DNA of 64,000 bases from Amycolatopsis japonica (GTDB taxonomy: Bacteria; Actinomycetota; Actinomycetes; Mycobacteriales; Pseudonocardiaceae). The stretch's first letter is position 1; every line of letters begins with the position of its first letter. A model generated the notes under the pieces. The model saw only the letters and a list, made by a program, of their open reading frames with translations, was not told the DNA's origin and made no database searches. Made by a program: the position numbers and the translations under genes. The DNA lies in contig NZ_CP008953.1 of the NCBI RefSeq assembly GCF_000732925.1, positions 6,944,001-7,008,000 of the forward strand, given 5' to 3'. This document shows positions 17,240 to 25,178 of this stretch, in pieces.

Positions 17240-18282
17240 TCTGGCTGACCTGGCGTCAATTCCGGCTCCCGGCCGCGGCCGTGTTCGGGGCGCTGGCGGT
17301 GCTCGCGCTCGTCCTGGCCGTCACCGGGCCCGCCATCTCCGGCGAATACGCCACCGGGATCGCGACCTGCGCGGGCGACACCGCCGCCTGCGACGACTTC
17401 GTCGAGCGCTTCCTCAACGACCACCAGAACACCTTCCTGGCCGTCACCGCGCTCGTGCTCCTGCTGCCAGCGCTCATCGGCCTCTTCTGGGGCGCGCCGC
17501 TGTTCACCCGTGAACTCGAAGCGGGGACGCACCGGCTGATCTGGAACCAGAGCGTCACCAGGACACGGTGGCTGGCGGTGAAATTCGGGATCACCGGTGT
17601 GGCCGCGATGCTCGCCGGCGGCGTGGGCAGCCTGGCGGTGACCTGGTGGGCGACCACCTTTGAAACGGCCGCCGTGAAGGATTTCCCACGGCTTTCGGCG
17701 ATGGTGTTCGACGCGCGCGGTGTCGTCCCCATCGCGTACTCCGCGTTCGCCTTCGCGCTCGGCGTCACCATCGGCATGCTGGTGCGCCGCAGCCTGCCCG
17801 CGATGGCCGTCACGCTGGCCGCGTTCGCGGTGATCCAGGTCGCCGTACCGATCGTCGTCCGGCCCCATCTGCTGCCCTCGATCGACGCGACGCTCGAACT
17901 CTCTCTGTCCACTGTGGATGGAATCGGCCGGAACCCGAACACCGGGGTGCTGCATTTCGAAGCCAAGGCACCGGATCCCGGCGGCTGGCTGCTGGCGGGC
18001 GAAACCGTCGACGCTTCCGGCAAACCCGTCGAGAACGTCACCATGCCGACGTCGAGCGGCCCGTGTTCGCCCTCGGCGCCACCCGGCGGCCGCGGTACCA
18101 GAGCGGACCCGATGGATCTGTGCCTGGCCGAAATCAACCGGCTCGGCTATCGACAGCACGTGATCTACCACCCGCCCACGCGATTCTGGCCGTTCCAATG
18201 GATCGAGAGCGCGCTGTACCTGGCGCTCGCCCTCGGTCTCGCGGGATTCTGTTTCTGGTGGATCCGCCGCCGTCTCGCCTGA
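17236..18282 (+). CDS. ABC-2-type transporter permease
   Basis: A 348-residue integral membrane protein. MIWLTWRQFRLPAAA and a first helix are followed by a large extracytoplasmic loop with two Cys (ATCAGDTAACDDF), five more helices, a second extracytoplasmic region (residues about 215-315) and a last helix ending in WWIRRR. It is the only permease in the GntR-ATPase-permease operon, so the working unit is probably a homodimer with two ATPases. It contains one of the five TCCACTGTGGA sites, at 17908. The SDR gene follows after 10 bp and may be co-transcribed. Confidence 0.85.
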   Translation: MIWLTWRQFRLPAAAVFGALAVLALVLAVTGPAISGEYATGIATCAGDTAACDDFVERFLNDHQNTFLAVTALVLLLPALIGLFWGAPLFTRELEAGTHRLIWNQSVTRTRWLAVKFGITGVAAMLAGGVGSLAVTWWATTFETAAVKDFPRLSAMVFDARGVVPIAYSAFAFALGVTIGMLVRRSLPAMAVTLAAFAVIQVAVPIVVRPHLLPSIDATLELSLSTVDGIGRNPNTGVLHFEAKAPDPGGWLLAGETVDASGKPVENVTMPTSSGPCSPSAPPGGRGTRADPMDLCLAEINRLGYRQHVIYHPPTRFWPFQWIESALYLALALGLAGFCFWWIRRRLA

Positions 18283-18292
18283 AAGGACCTCG

Positions 18293-19042
18293 ATGCTCGA
18301 CCTGACCGGTACCACCACGCTCGTCACCGGGGCCAGCGGCGGGATCGGCCGCGGCATCGCGCTGCGTTTCGCCGAGGCGGGCAGCGCCGTCGCCGTGCAC
18401 TATCACCGTGACGAGTCCTCGGCGCTCGCCGTCGTCGAACGGATCCAGGAGGCGGGCGGCACCGCGAAGCCGTTCGCCGCCGACCTCACCGACGACGGCG
18501 AATGCCGGCGGCTGGTGTCCGCCGCCGCGGCCTGGACCGGACGGCTGGACACCCTGGTCAACAACGCCGGCGTGCAGCCGATCGAACCTTTGCCGGAGAT
18601 GTCGGCGGAGAACTGGCGCGCCGTCCTCGACGCGAACGTCACCAGCGCGTTCTCGTGCACCCAAGCCGCGGCCGAAGTGATGAACGGCGGCAGCGTGATC
18701 CACATCGCCTCGATCGAAGCGGCCCAGCCCGCGCCGGGACACGCGCACTACAGCAGCGCGAAGGCCGCCCTGGTCATGCACGCCCGCGCCGCCGCGCTCG
18801 AATACGGTCCGCGAGGGCTGCGCGTCAACGCCGTCTCCCCCGGCCTCATCGACCGCCCCGGCCTCGACGACGCCTGGCCGGAGGGCGTCCACCGCTGGCG
18901 ACAGGCCGCGCCCTTGGGCAGGCTCGGCACTCCTGAGGACGTCGCGAACGCCTGCCTTTTTCTCGCTTCGCCGCTCGCGTCGTGGATCACCGGGCACAAC
19001 CTGATGGTGGACGGAGGTGTGTCCGCGCGTCCCACTTGGTGA
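18293..19042 (+). CDS. Short-chain dehydrogenase/reductase (classical SDR)
   Basis: A 249-residue cytoplasmic oxidoreductase. The NAD(P)-binding motif is TGASGGIGRG near residue 12; the NNAGV motif is near 87; the catalytic Ser is in VIHIASIEA and the Tyr-x-x-x-Lys is HYSSAKAA near 155. An Arg-lacking first loop (VHYHRDES) leaves NAD versus NADP preference open. The C-terminal NLMVDGGVSA is typical of 3-oxoacyl-ACP reductase-like members. It lies 10 bp after the ABC permease. The substrate is unknown. Confidence 0.85.
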   Translation: MLDLTGTTTLVTGASGGIGRGIALRFAEAGSAVAVHYHRDESSALAVVERIQEAGGTAKPFAADLTDDGECRRLVSAAAAWTGRLDTLVNNAGVQPIEPLPEMSAENWRAVLDANVTSAFSCTQAAAEVMNGGSVIHIASIEAAQPAPGHAHYSSAKAALVMHARAAALEYGPRGLRVNAVSPGLIDRPGLDDAWPEGVHRWRQAAPLGRLGTPEDVANACLFLASPLASWITGHNLMVDGGVSARPTW

Positions 19043-19063
19043 TCGCGGCCACCAGCAAGACGC

Positions 19064-19106
19064 GAAGGGGCCCATCACTGCATCAGACGCAGCGAAAGCC
19101 CCCTTC
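19064..19106. repeat. Decayed copy of the 43-nt GAAGG-CTTC hairpin element
   Basis: GAAGGGG (19064-19070) pairs with CCCCTTC (19100-19106) and CTGC (19078-19081) with GCAG (19089-19092), separated by symmetrical 7-nt bulges. Length and skeleton match the intact hairpin core at 26941-26983. It lies between the convergent SDR and FAD-monooxygenase genes and may still work as a terminator. Confidence 0.5.
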
Positions 19107-19142
19107 ACCCCAGCTTCCGCAACCGACCCCGCCTTCCGAAAG

Positions 19143-20339
19143 TCAACGGCTCCGGATCTCGGCCCCACGCTTCAGATTCGTCACGAGCGCCGTCGACTTT
19201 CCCGTGACGGCGGCCGCGAGCGGTCGTTCGAGTCCCGGGAGCCGGGCCACGTGAAGAAACGCCCGGCGCGCCAGGAGCAGGAACCGGTTGGCGGGCAGGA
19301 ACCATCGCGCGCCCCGGCGGGCGACCTGTTGCTTCTCGGTCACCACCGGGCGGACCAGACGCTCGTACTCCGCGAGCGCGGTCTCGATCGAGGGCGCCCG
19401 GGTGAGTTGCTCGGCCAGAACGAACGCGCCCGCGATCCCCAGTGAAGCGCCCTGCCCTGCGAGAAGGGAGACGGCATAACAGGAATCGCCGACGAGCACG
19501 ACCCGCCCTCGGCTCCAGGAAGACATCTCGATCTGCGCGACCTGGTCGTAGTACACCTCGCCCGGAGGCGGGCACAAGTCGAGCGCTTTCGGCACCGCCC
19601 AGCCGAGCGAACCGTAGGTCGCGCGCAGCGCCGCCCGCGTGTCGTCCGGCAGAGCCGGATCCGTCGTGCGGTGCACGGCGAACGCAGCGAGTTTGCCGTC
19701 GCGGAGACCGTAGAAACCCATCTGCATCCCGACCGTGTCGGTCAGACAGAAGCGCTCGCCCACCTGCGCGCGAATCTCCTCGTCCTCGAAAACGAAGGCC
19801 GCCGTATGAAAACCGAGATGACGCAAGAACCGGCTCTCTTCACCGAAGACCAGCCTCCGCACGGTCGAATGGATCCCGTCGGCCCCGACCAGCAGATCGG
19901 CTTCGAGGGTCTCGCCGTCCGCCAGGGTGACCCGCACGCGGTCGCCGAGGTCCTCGACGCCGGTGACCCCGGCACCGAACCTGACGTCCACTGTGGACGG
20001 AAGACCGGTACGCAGGACCCGTTCCAGATCCGGCCGCATGATGCTGCAGAGCCGTCCCCGCACCGATTTGGCGAACTGGACGTAGTCGATCGCCGCCCGG
20101 CGGCGACCGTGCTCGTCCAGCAGGCTCGCCTCGTCCACCTGATACGCCGCTTCCTCGACCTGGGGCAGCAGCCCCATTTCCTCGACGGCGTCGAAGCCGG
20201 GGCCGAAGAAGTCGATCATGTAACCCTGTTGCCGCGGCCCCGCCGCCCGTTCCAGCACCACGACTTCGACGTCCAGCGCCGCGAGCCGGTGCGCCAGCGC
20301 CAGACCGGTGATCCCGGCCCCGCAGATCGCCACCTTCAT
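19143..20339 (-). CDS. FAD-dependent class A monooxygenase
   Basis: A 398-residue flavoprotein of the PHBH/TetX group. The FAD-binding Rossmann motif is ICGAGITGLALAHRL at residue 4, the DG motif LLVGADGIHSTVR near residue 148, and the GD motif VVLVGDSCYAVSLLAGQG near 280. The C terminus (about residues 335-398) is basic and hydrophobic (FLLLARRAFLHVARLPG), perhaps membrane-associated. The natural substrate may be an aromatic or polyketide; TetX-like antibiotic hydroxylation is possible but unsupported. It sits 18 bp after the TetR gene in the same direction, so the two form a self-regulated pair. Confidence 0.85.
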   Translation of the reverse strand: MKVAICGAGITGLALAHRLAALDVEVVVLERAAGPRQQGYMIDFFGPGFDAVEEMGLLPQVEEAAYQVDEASLLDEHGRRRAAIDYVQFAKSVRGRLCSIMRPDLERVLRTGLPSTVDVRFGAGVTGVEDLGDRVRVTLADGETLEADLLVGADGIHSTVRRLVFGEESRFLRHLGFHTAAFVFEDEEIRAQVGERFCLTDTVGMQMGFYGLRDGKLAAFAVHRTTDPALPDDTRAALRATYGSLGWAVPKALDLCPPPGEVYYDQVAQIEMSSWSRGRVVLVGDSCYAVSLLAGQGASLGIAGAFVLAEQLTRAPSIETALAEYERLVRPVVTEKQQVARRGARWFLPANRFLLLARRAFLHVARLPGLERPLAAAVTGKSTALVTNLKRGAEIRSR

Positions 20340-20357
20340 GGGGTCTCTCCCTTTCGT

Positions 20358-20927
20358 TCAGCCGACCAGCCTGCGCAGGACGGCCGGAGAGACGATCCGG
20401 CCGGACTCCGGTCCGAGCGCCCGATGCAGCAAAAGCCCGTCGACCGCGGCGAGGAGTGCCGCCGCCGTGTCGTCGGCGTCGGCCACTCCCCGCTCCGCCA
20501 GCCACCCGCCGAACCTGGTGCGCAGGCCGGCGAGCAGCTCGCGGATGCCTTGACGCAAGGTGTCATCGCGGGTCGCGGCGAGATAGGCCTCGGCGAACAG
20601 CAACGACATCGGGTCGGTGCCGGAGTATTCGCCGACCGACGCCAGCAGCGCGTCCACCGCGTCCGCCGGCGTCTCGACGGATTCCAGCGCCGGCTCGAAA
20701 GCGACCGCGACCTCGCGCATCGCGCCGAGCACGCCCTCGATCATCAAGGCCTGCAGCGACGGGAAGTGGTAGTGCACGACGCTCGGCGTGACACCCGCGC
20801 GTTCGGCCAGGATCCGGGTACTGACCGCGGACCAGCCGAGTTCGGGCACGAGCGCGACGGCCGCTTCGAGCAACCGTTGCCGAACGAGTTTGCCACGCGC
20901 CGCGGCCGGGGATCCTGCCACCGTCAT
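20358..20927 (-). CDS. TetR-family transcriptional regulator
   Basis: 189 residues. The N-terminal helix-turn-helix is at residues 15-60 (RQRLLEAAVALVPELGWSAV, then LAERAGVTPSVVHYHFPSLQ), followed by a helical ligand-binding domain. It heads a two-gene unit with the FAD monooxygenase, and an operator-like inverted repeat lies 7 bp upstream of its start codon. Repression of the monooxygenase, relieved by its substrate, is the simplest model. Confidence 0.88.
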   Translation of the reverse strand: MTVAGSPAAARGKLVRQRLLEAAVALVPELGWSAVSTRILAERAGVTPSVVHYHFPSLQALMIEGVLGAMREVAVAFEPALESVETPADAVDALLASVGEYSGTDPMSLLFAEAYLAATRDDTLRQGIRELLAGLRTRFGGWLAERGVADADDTAAALLAAVDGLLLHRALGPESGRIVSPAVLRRLVG

Positions 20928-20933
20928 CTCCTA

Positions 20934-20958
20934 GGGCGTTCGTCCTGTACGACTGCCC
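20934..20958. promoter_or_regulatory. Operator-like inverted repeat upstream of the TetR gene
   Basis: Half-sites GGGC-nn-TCGT and ACGA-nn-GCCC face each other across a 5-bp centre at 20934-20958, immediately before the TetR start at 20927. The length and position fit a TetR-dimer site. Confidence 0.5.
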
Positions 20959-20992
20959 TGATCGTATGTCCGGATCCAGCCGCGGTGCAAGC

Positions 20993-21691
20993 TCACGCCG
21001 TCTTCAGCCGCGCCACCACGTGTTCCGCGGTCGCGACACTGGACTGCGGGTTCTGGCCGGTGACAAGGTTTCCGTCCACGACGACCTCGCTCGACCAGGC
21101 GGCCGCCGGAGTGACGATCGCGCCCTGTTCCCGGAGCCGCGCCTCGACGAAGAAGGGAGTCTTCTCGCCCAGTCCGCCCTGCCGTTCCTCCTCGTCGCTG
21201 AACGACGTCATCGAGCGGCCCGCGAAGGTGAACGAGCCATCCTCGCGACGTGCGCTGAGCAAGGCGGCGAGTCCGTGGCAGAGCGCGGCGATGGTCTTGC
21301 CCTGCGCGTCGGCGTCGTTCAGCAGGGCACCGAGGTCGGCGTCGTCCACCAGGTCGGTCATCGGGCCGTGTCCGCCGGGCAGGTAGAAGGCGTCGTAGGT
21401 GCCGGCCGAGACGTCGGAGAGCTTGAGCGGCGCCGAAAGGTCGAGCTTCTCGAGGTACTCGGCGAACTTCGCGCCCGTGGCCGCGTCGACGCCGCCGCGT
21501 TCGTCGAGGCTGATCGGGTCGACGGTCGGCCGGAGCCCGGACGGTGTCGCGATCTCCACCCGGTGGCCCGCCGCGGCGAGCACTCGGTGCGACTCGGCGA
21601 CCTCTTCGGCCCAGTAGCCGGTCGGGTGGTCGACGCCGTCCGTGAGCCGCACGTGGTCCGCGGCCGAGACGATCATGAGGATCCGCGCCAT
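20993..21691 (-). CDS. DJ-1/PfpI-superfamily (Hsp31-like) protein
   Basis: A 232-residue cytoplasmic protein of the type 1 glutamine amidotransferase-like fold. The nucleophilic elbow is ALCHGLAALL with Cys near residue 131 followed by His; YLPGGHGPMTDL near residue 99 provides the Glu/His environment used by class I glyoxalase III/Hsp31 members. The insert DERGGVDAATG and the length of about 230 fit the Hsp31/YhbO-ChpE-like glyoxalase group. It is divergent from a LysR gene, with a perfect palindrome next to the LysR start. A likely role is detoxification of methylglyoxal or protection from electrophiles. Confidence 0.85.
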   Translation of the reverse strand: MARILMIVSAADHVRLTDGVDHPTGYWAEEVAESHRVLAAAGHRVEIATPSGLRPTVDPISLDERGGVDAATGAKFAEYLEKLDLSAPLKLSDVSAGTYDAFYLPGGHGPMTDLVDDADLGALLNDADAQGKTIAALCHGLAALLSARREDGSFTFAGRSMTSFSDEEERQGGLGEKTPFFVEARLREQGAIVTPAAAWSSEVVVDGNLVTGQNPQSSVATAEHVVARLKTA

Positions 21692-21781
21692 GACTGTTCC
21701 TTTCGTTGTCCGGGAGCGTTGTGCCCACTGCCCGCTTCAACGGGGTCCGTGCTGCGAGTACTCCGAGACGGCGGCTAGCAT

Positions 21782-21799
21782 CCATAAGATTTCTTATGG
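21782..21799. promoter_or_regulatory. 18-bp palindrome, LysR-type operator
   Basis: CCATAAGA-TT-TCTTATGG is perfect and contains the T-N11-A core of LysR sites (ATAAGATTTCTTAT). It is AT-rich in very GC-rich surroundings and lies 12 bp before the LysR start and 90 bp from the divergent DJ-1 start, placed to repress the regulator itself and activate DJ-1. Confidence 0.65.
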
Positions 21800-21811
21800 A
21801 AGGCGGCTTGC

Positions 21812-22714
21812 ATGCCCAACTTGGACCGGCTGGCGACCTTCCTGTCGATCTACCGCCTCGGCTCGCTCTCCGCAGCCGCCGCGGAGCTCGGCCTGACCCA
21901 GCCCGCCGTCACCGGGCAGCTGCTCAAGCTCGAGGAGGAACTCGGCGAACAGCTCTTCGTCCGGTCACGGCTCGGTGCGGCGCCGACCGCCCGCGCGGCC
22001 GAACTCGCCGCCAGGATCGGCACCCGGATCGACGAACTGCGGGGCGCGCTGACGGCGGGCGACGACGAGGTCCAGTACCGCGAACAAGTGGCGATCGGCG
22101 GCGCGAGCGACGGCATGGCGACGCGGTTCCTGCCCGCGCTCGCCCCGCTGACCGAACGAGGGCTGCGGCTCACCGTCACCCTCGGGCTCGCCGACGAACT
22201 CCTGTCCGCCCTCGAAGCCGCGCGCCTGGACCTCGTCCTCTCGCCGGTCCGGCCACGGCAACGCGGCATCACCGCGATTCCGTTGATCGACGAGGAGTTC
22301 GTGCTCGTCGCCGCCCCCGCGCTCGCCCGGAGCGTCGACCCCGCACTGCTCGCCGCCGACCCGGTGCCTGCGCTGGCCCACCTGCCGCTGATCGCCTACG
22401 CCGGCGATCTGCCGATCATCCGCCGCTACTGGCGCAGCGAATTCGGGCGGCGGCCGCCGAACCGCGTCGCGATGGTCGTACCCGATCTCCGCGCGATCCT
22501 CGCCGTCGTCGTCACGGGAGCCGGGGCGAGTGTGCTGCCGCGCTACATCGCCGCGGCCGCGCTCGAAGCGGGCTCGGTCTCGATCGTGCACACCCCGGAA
22601 GTGCCGCCGCTGAACACCATCTATCTCGCGCACCGCTCCGGGACGGTGCGGCCGGTCGTGACCCTCATTCGCGACCGGCTGATGGAACGCGCCCGCGCCT
22701 GGGGTTCACTCTGA
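21812..22714 (+). CDS. LysR-family transcriptional regulator
   Basis: 300 residues. The winged helix-turn-helix is at residues 1-60 (ATFLSIYRLGSLSAAAAELG, then LTQPAVTGQLLKLEEELG), followed by a two-lobe periplasmic-binding-like effector domain beginning near residue 90 (VAIGGASDGMATRFLPAL). It is the divergent partner of the DJ-1 gene, with the palindrome at 21782 between them. The effector is unknown; an oxidant or electrophile is plausible from the neighbour. Confidence 0.9.
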   Translation: MPNLDRLATFLSIYRLGSLSAAAAELGLTQPAVTGQLLKLEEELGEQLFVRSRLGAAPTARAAELAARIGTRIDELRGALTAGDDEVQYREQVAIGGASDGMATRFLPALAPLTERGLRLTVTLGLADELLSALEAARLDLVLSPVRPRQRGITAIPLIDEEFVLVAAPALARSVDPALLAADPVPALAHLPLIAYAGDLPIIRRYWRSEFGRRPPNRVAMVVPDLRAILAVVVTGAGASVLPRYIAAAALEAGSVSIVHTPEVPPLNTIYLAHRSGTVRPVVTLIRDRLMERARAWGSL

Positions 22715-22800
22715 AACTCCCGCACGGGGCAAAAATGACCTCTTCCTCCCTCGGAACCGTCGCGAAGCTTGCTCTTCCGAACCCGTTTCCTGGAGGACAC

Positions 22801-22989
22801 ATGGTCTCGAAACCCCGCCTCGCCCTGGGCATGCTCGTCTTGGCCGCCTTGGCGGCCGGGCTGCTCGCCTTGCTCATCTCGCTCGACGTCGGCGCGTTCT
22901 GGGCCAAGACGCTGCCGCTCGCCTTCCTGGCCGGTGGCGCGGCGGTCGCGCAATCCCTCGGCCTGTTCAACAAGCCATCGAAGGACTGA
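22801..22989 (+). CDS. Small two-helix membrane protein
   Basis: 62 residues. Helix 1 spans about residues 8-27 (LGMLVLAALAAGLLALLISL) and helix 2 about 33-52 (AKTLPLAFLAGGAAVAQSLG), followed by a short polar tail. A TGGAGG site lies 6 nt before the ATG at 22801. It is 86 bp after the LysR gene and converges with the GlxA regulator, ending 9 bp from it. I do not recognise the family; the helix pair with a small-residue-rich second helix suggests an oligomerising membrane protein. Confidence 0.6.
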   Translation: MVSKPRLALGMLVLAALAAGLLALLISLDVGAFWAKTLPLAFLAGGAAVAQSLGLFNKPSKD

Positions 22990-22998
22990 GGCCGGGCG

Positions 22999-23955
22999 TC
23001 AAACGCGCTGCGGTGCGAAGGTTCGTCGGTAGTCCTGCGGGGAAACGCCGACGACCTTGTGGAAATGGTGACGCAGCAAGGCTCCTGAGCCGAAGCCGCA
23101 GCGACGCGCGACCTCGTCGATGCTCATCGTCGTCTCCTCGAGTAGCGACCTCGCGTGCAGAACCCGTTGTGTCGAAAGCCATCGGTGCGGTGTGGTGCCC
23201 GTCTCCGCGACGAACTTGCGGGCGAAGGTGCGCTCGGACATCCGGGCCCGGCGGGCCAGATCGGCGACGGGATGTTCGTGGTCGATGGTGTCGAGCATCC
23301 ACGTGAGCACCGGCTGAAGACTGTCCCCGGTGCACTCCGGGATCGGCAACTCGACGAACTGGCGTTGCCCGCCTTCCCGTTGCGGCGGCACCACCATGCG
23401 CCGGGCGATCACGGTGGCCGCGGCGGAGCCGAGTTCGCGCCGGACCAGATGCAGGCACGCGTCGATGCCGGCGGCCGTTCCGGCGCTGGTGATGATGTCG
23501 CCGTCGTCGACGAAGAGGACGTCCGGATCCAGCCGCGCCTCGGGAAAACGCTTCCGGAACCGCTCGCTGTGCCGCCAGTGGTTCGTGCACCGCCGCCCGT
23601 CGAGCAGCCCCGCGGCGCCCAGCACGAACGCGCCGGTGCACACCGAAAGCAGTGTGGCGCCTCGCGCCGAAACCGCACGGAGCGCTTCGAGCACCGCGGG
23701 CGGGTATTCGTCGCGCACGTCGCAGGCGGGGACGACTACCAGGTCCGCGTCTTCCGTCGCTTCGAGACCGTGTTCCGGGGTGACCTTGACACCGTGACCG
23801 AGGCTCAGCGGCTCTCCGGCCCGCTCCCCGCACACGCGGAAGTCGAGCAGCGGCAGTCCGTCATCGGTGCGGTCGTAACCGAACACCTCGCAGACGACAC
23901 CGAACTCGAACGCGGCGAAGTCGTCCAGCAGCACCACGGCGACGCTCTTCAGCAT
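22999..23955 (-). CDS. GlxA-family regulator (DJ-1-like domain + AraC DNA-binding domain)
   Basis: 318 residues from the ATG at 23955; longer in-frame starts lie in the repeat-rich promoter region. Residues 1-190 are a DJ-1/PfpI-like sensor with a conserved Cys in LLSVCTGAFVLGAAGLL, and residues 215-318 carry the two AraC helix-turn-helix motifs (ARRARMSERTFARKFV and IDEVARRCGFGSGALLRHHF, ending SPQDYRRTF). This architecture defines GlxA/ArgR2/CdhR regulators. It is divergent from a 47-residue membrane protein, with TGGCAGGAT repeats between the two starts. Confidence 0.9.
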   Translation of the reverse strand: MLKSVAVVLLDDFAAFEFGVVCEVFGYDRTDDGLPLLDFRVCGERAGEPLSLGHGVKVTPEHGLEATEDADLVVVPACDVRDEYPPAVLEALRAVSARGATLLSVCTGAFVLGAAGLLDGRRCTNHWRHSERFRKRFPEARLDPDVLFVDDGDIITSAGTAAGIDACLHLVRRELGSAAATVIARRMVVPPQREGGQRQFVELPIPECTGDSLQPVLTWMLDTIDHEHPVADLARRARMSERTFARKFVAETGTTPHRWLSTQRVLHARSLLEETTMSIDEVARRCGFGSGALLRHHFHKVVGVSPQDYRRTFAPQRV

Positions 23956-23969
23956 GCCCGAAGCATAGC

Positions 23970-24017
23970 TGGCAGGATTTTGTCGCACAACGACAGAACT
24001 GCCACTTTTGGCAGGAT
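23970..24017. promoter_or_regulatory. TGGCAGGAT direct repeats with an inverted copy, probable GlxA operator
   Basis: TGGCAGGAT occurs at 23970-23978 and 24009-24017, 39 bp apart. The second copy is also the right arm of a perfect inverted repeat CTGCCA-CTTT-TGGCAG (23999-24014). All lie in the 86-bp gap between the divergent regulator and small membrane protein genes. Confidence 0.55.
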
Positions 24018-24041
24018 GTGCAGTGGCGCAAACTTACTGCC

Positions 24042-24185
24042 ATGACCGCAATCATCGTCACCCTCGCCCTGATCGCCCTCGTCACCTACCTGCTGGAGCG
24101 CAACCACGCGCGGCAGGGCCGCCCGGACACCGCCGGCGGCGACCCGCTCGGCCGGCCCTTCTGGAAAGGAGGCTCCACGGCTTAA
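24042..24185 (+). CDS. Short single-helix membrane protein (47 residues)
   Basis: The ATG at 24042 opens a frame with an N-terminal helix (MTAIIVTLALIALVTYLLER) and a polar, Gly/Pro-containing tail NHARQGRPDTAGGDPLGRPF ending WKGGSTA. It starts inside the regulatory region controlled by the divergent GlxA-type gene, and its codon pattern is GC-biased at third positions. No canonical ribosome site precedes it. I do not recognise a family. The sequence is compatible with a genuine small gene, but only the context and codon bias support it. Confidence 0.5.
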   Translation: MTAIIVTLALIALVTYLLERNHARQGRPDTAGGDPLGRPFWKGGSTA

Positions 24186-24211
24186 AATCCCTTCGAACCG
24201 TGGGGGGTTTG

Positions 24212-24976
24212 ATGGCCGATGGGCAGCGTTTCGTTCGTACGTTCCGATGGAGCGCGGCCGTACTGCTCGGCGGCGGAGCACTCTTCGCCGCCGTGTTGGC
24301 GGCCGACATTCCTTACGCGGACACCGCTCCGGCGCCGACGACTTCCGCGCCGAAGCTCCAGGCACCGCCTCCCTCCGTCGAGACGGTGCCGCCTGAGGCC
24401 ACTTTGACCGTCGTGACCACGGGCGTCCGCCCTGGGCCGGACGACCGCAGCCTCCTACTCCAGGTGCGGCTCCCGGACTGCGGCCGTGAACCCCGGATCG
24501 AAGGCCTGACAGAAGAGAACGACATCATCTACGCGAACGTCGTCATCACCCCCGGGGCCGCCGATTGCCGGGCAACGGTGCCATCGGAGATCAAGCTCAC
24601 CACCGCGGCCCCGATCGCGAACCGGACGCTGGTGCTCAACTCGGGGGACGCTCCCTGGAACAAACTGCCGGACGGGACCTGGGGTCACTGCGGCGAGCTG
24701 GGCTGCGACCCTCCCGCCGATCACTGCGCCGACGTCCGGGTCGAACAGACCCGCGGCGAGGCCATCGACATCCACACGCGCGCCTGCGACCAGAAGTGGC
24801 TCGTCGTAGACCGCACGAACTTCCCCCAAAGCCCGTCGCTGCGCGTGCTCTACCGCTGGGTACCCGATCGATGGCAGGCGGTGACGAGCGTCAAAACCGA
24901 GGGATGCGAGGAAATCCTCGCCAAGGAACCCCAGTTCAGCAGGGCTCTCTGCGAAAAACTCGGCCCGATCTCCTGA
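24212..24976 (+). CDS. Membrane-anchored or secreted protein of unknown function
   Basis: 254 residues. The ATG at 24212 follows a GGGGGG site. Residues 12-31 are a hydrophobic signal or anchor (WSAAVLLGGGALFAAVLAAD), then a Pro/Ala/Thr-rich linker (APAPTTSAPKLQAPPPS) and an extracytoplasmic domain of about 190 residues with eight Cys (LPDCGREPR, ADCRATV, WGHCGELGCDPPADHC and three later). The Cys pattern suggests several disulfides. No family recognised. It stands alone between the small membrane gene and the BCCT transporter. Confidence 0.7.
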   Translation: MADGQRFVRTFRWSAAVLLGGGALFAAVLAADIPYADTAPAPTTSAPKLQAPPPSVETVPPEATLTVVTTGVRPGPDDRSLLLQVRLPDCGREPRIEGLTEENDIIYANVVITPGAADCRATVPSEIKLTTAAPIANRTLVLNSGDAPWNKLPDGTWGHCGELGCDPPADHCADVRVEQTRGEAIDIHTRACDQKWLVVDRTNFPQSPSLRVLYRWVPDRWQAVTSVKTEGCEEILAKEPQFSRALCEKLGPIS

Positions 24977-25178
24977 CCACCCGGTGTCACGAGCGACACG
25001 TTCCCCGCCGAGATCGTCGGCGACGCTCGCATCCGCCGAGGTCAGGCCCACAATCACCGGTTTAAACCTCTTCGCCCGCATTTTCTGCCGGTTACCAGTT
25101 TTCTGGTTAGGGTGCAGTGGTGCAAACGGGTTAACTCGGGCGGAAGGAGATCGCGCCGTCATCGGCGCGTGTCTGAAC

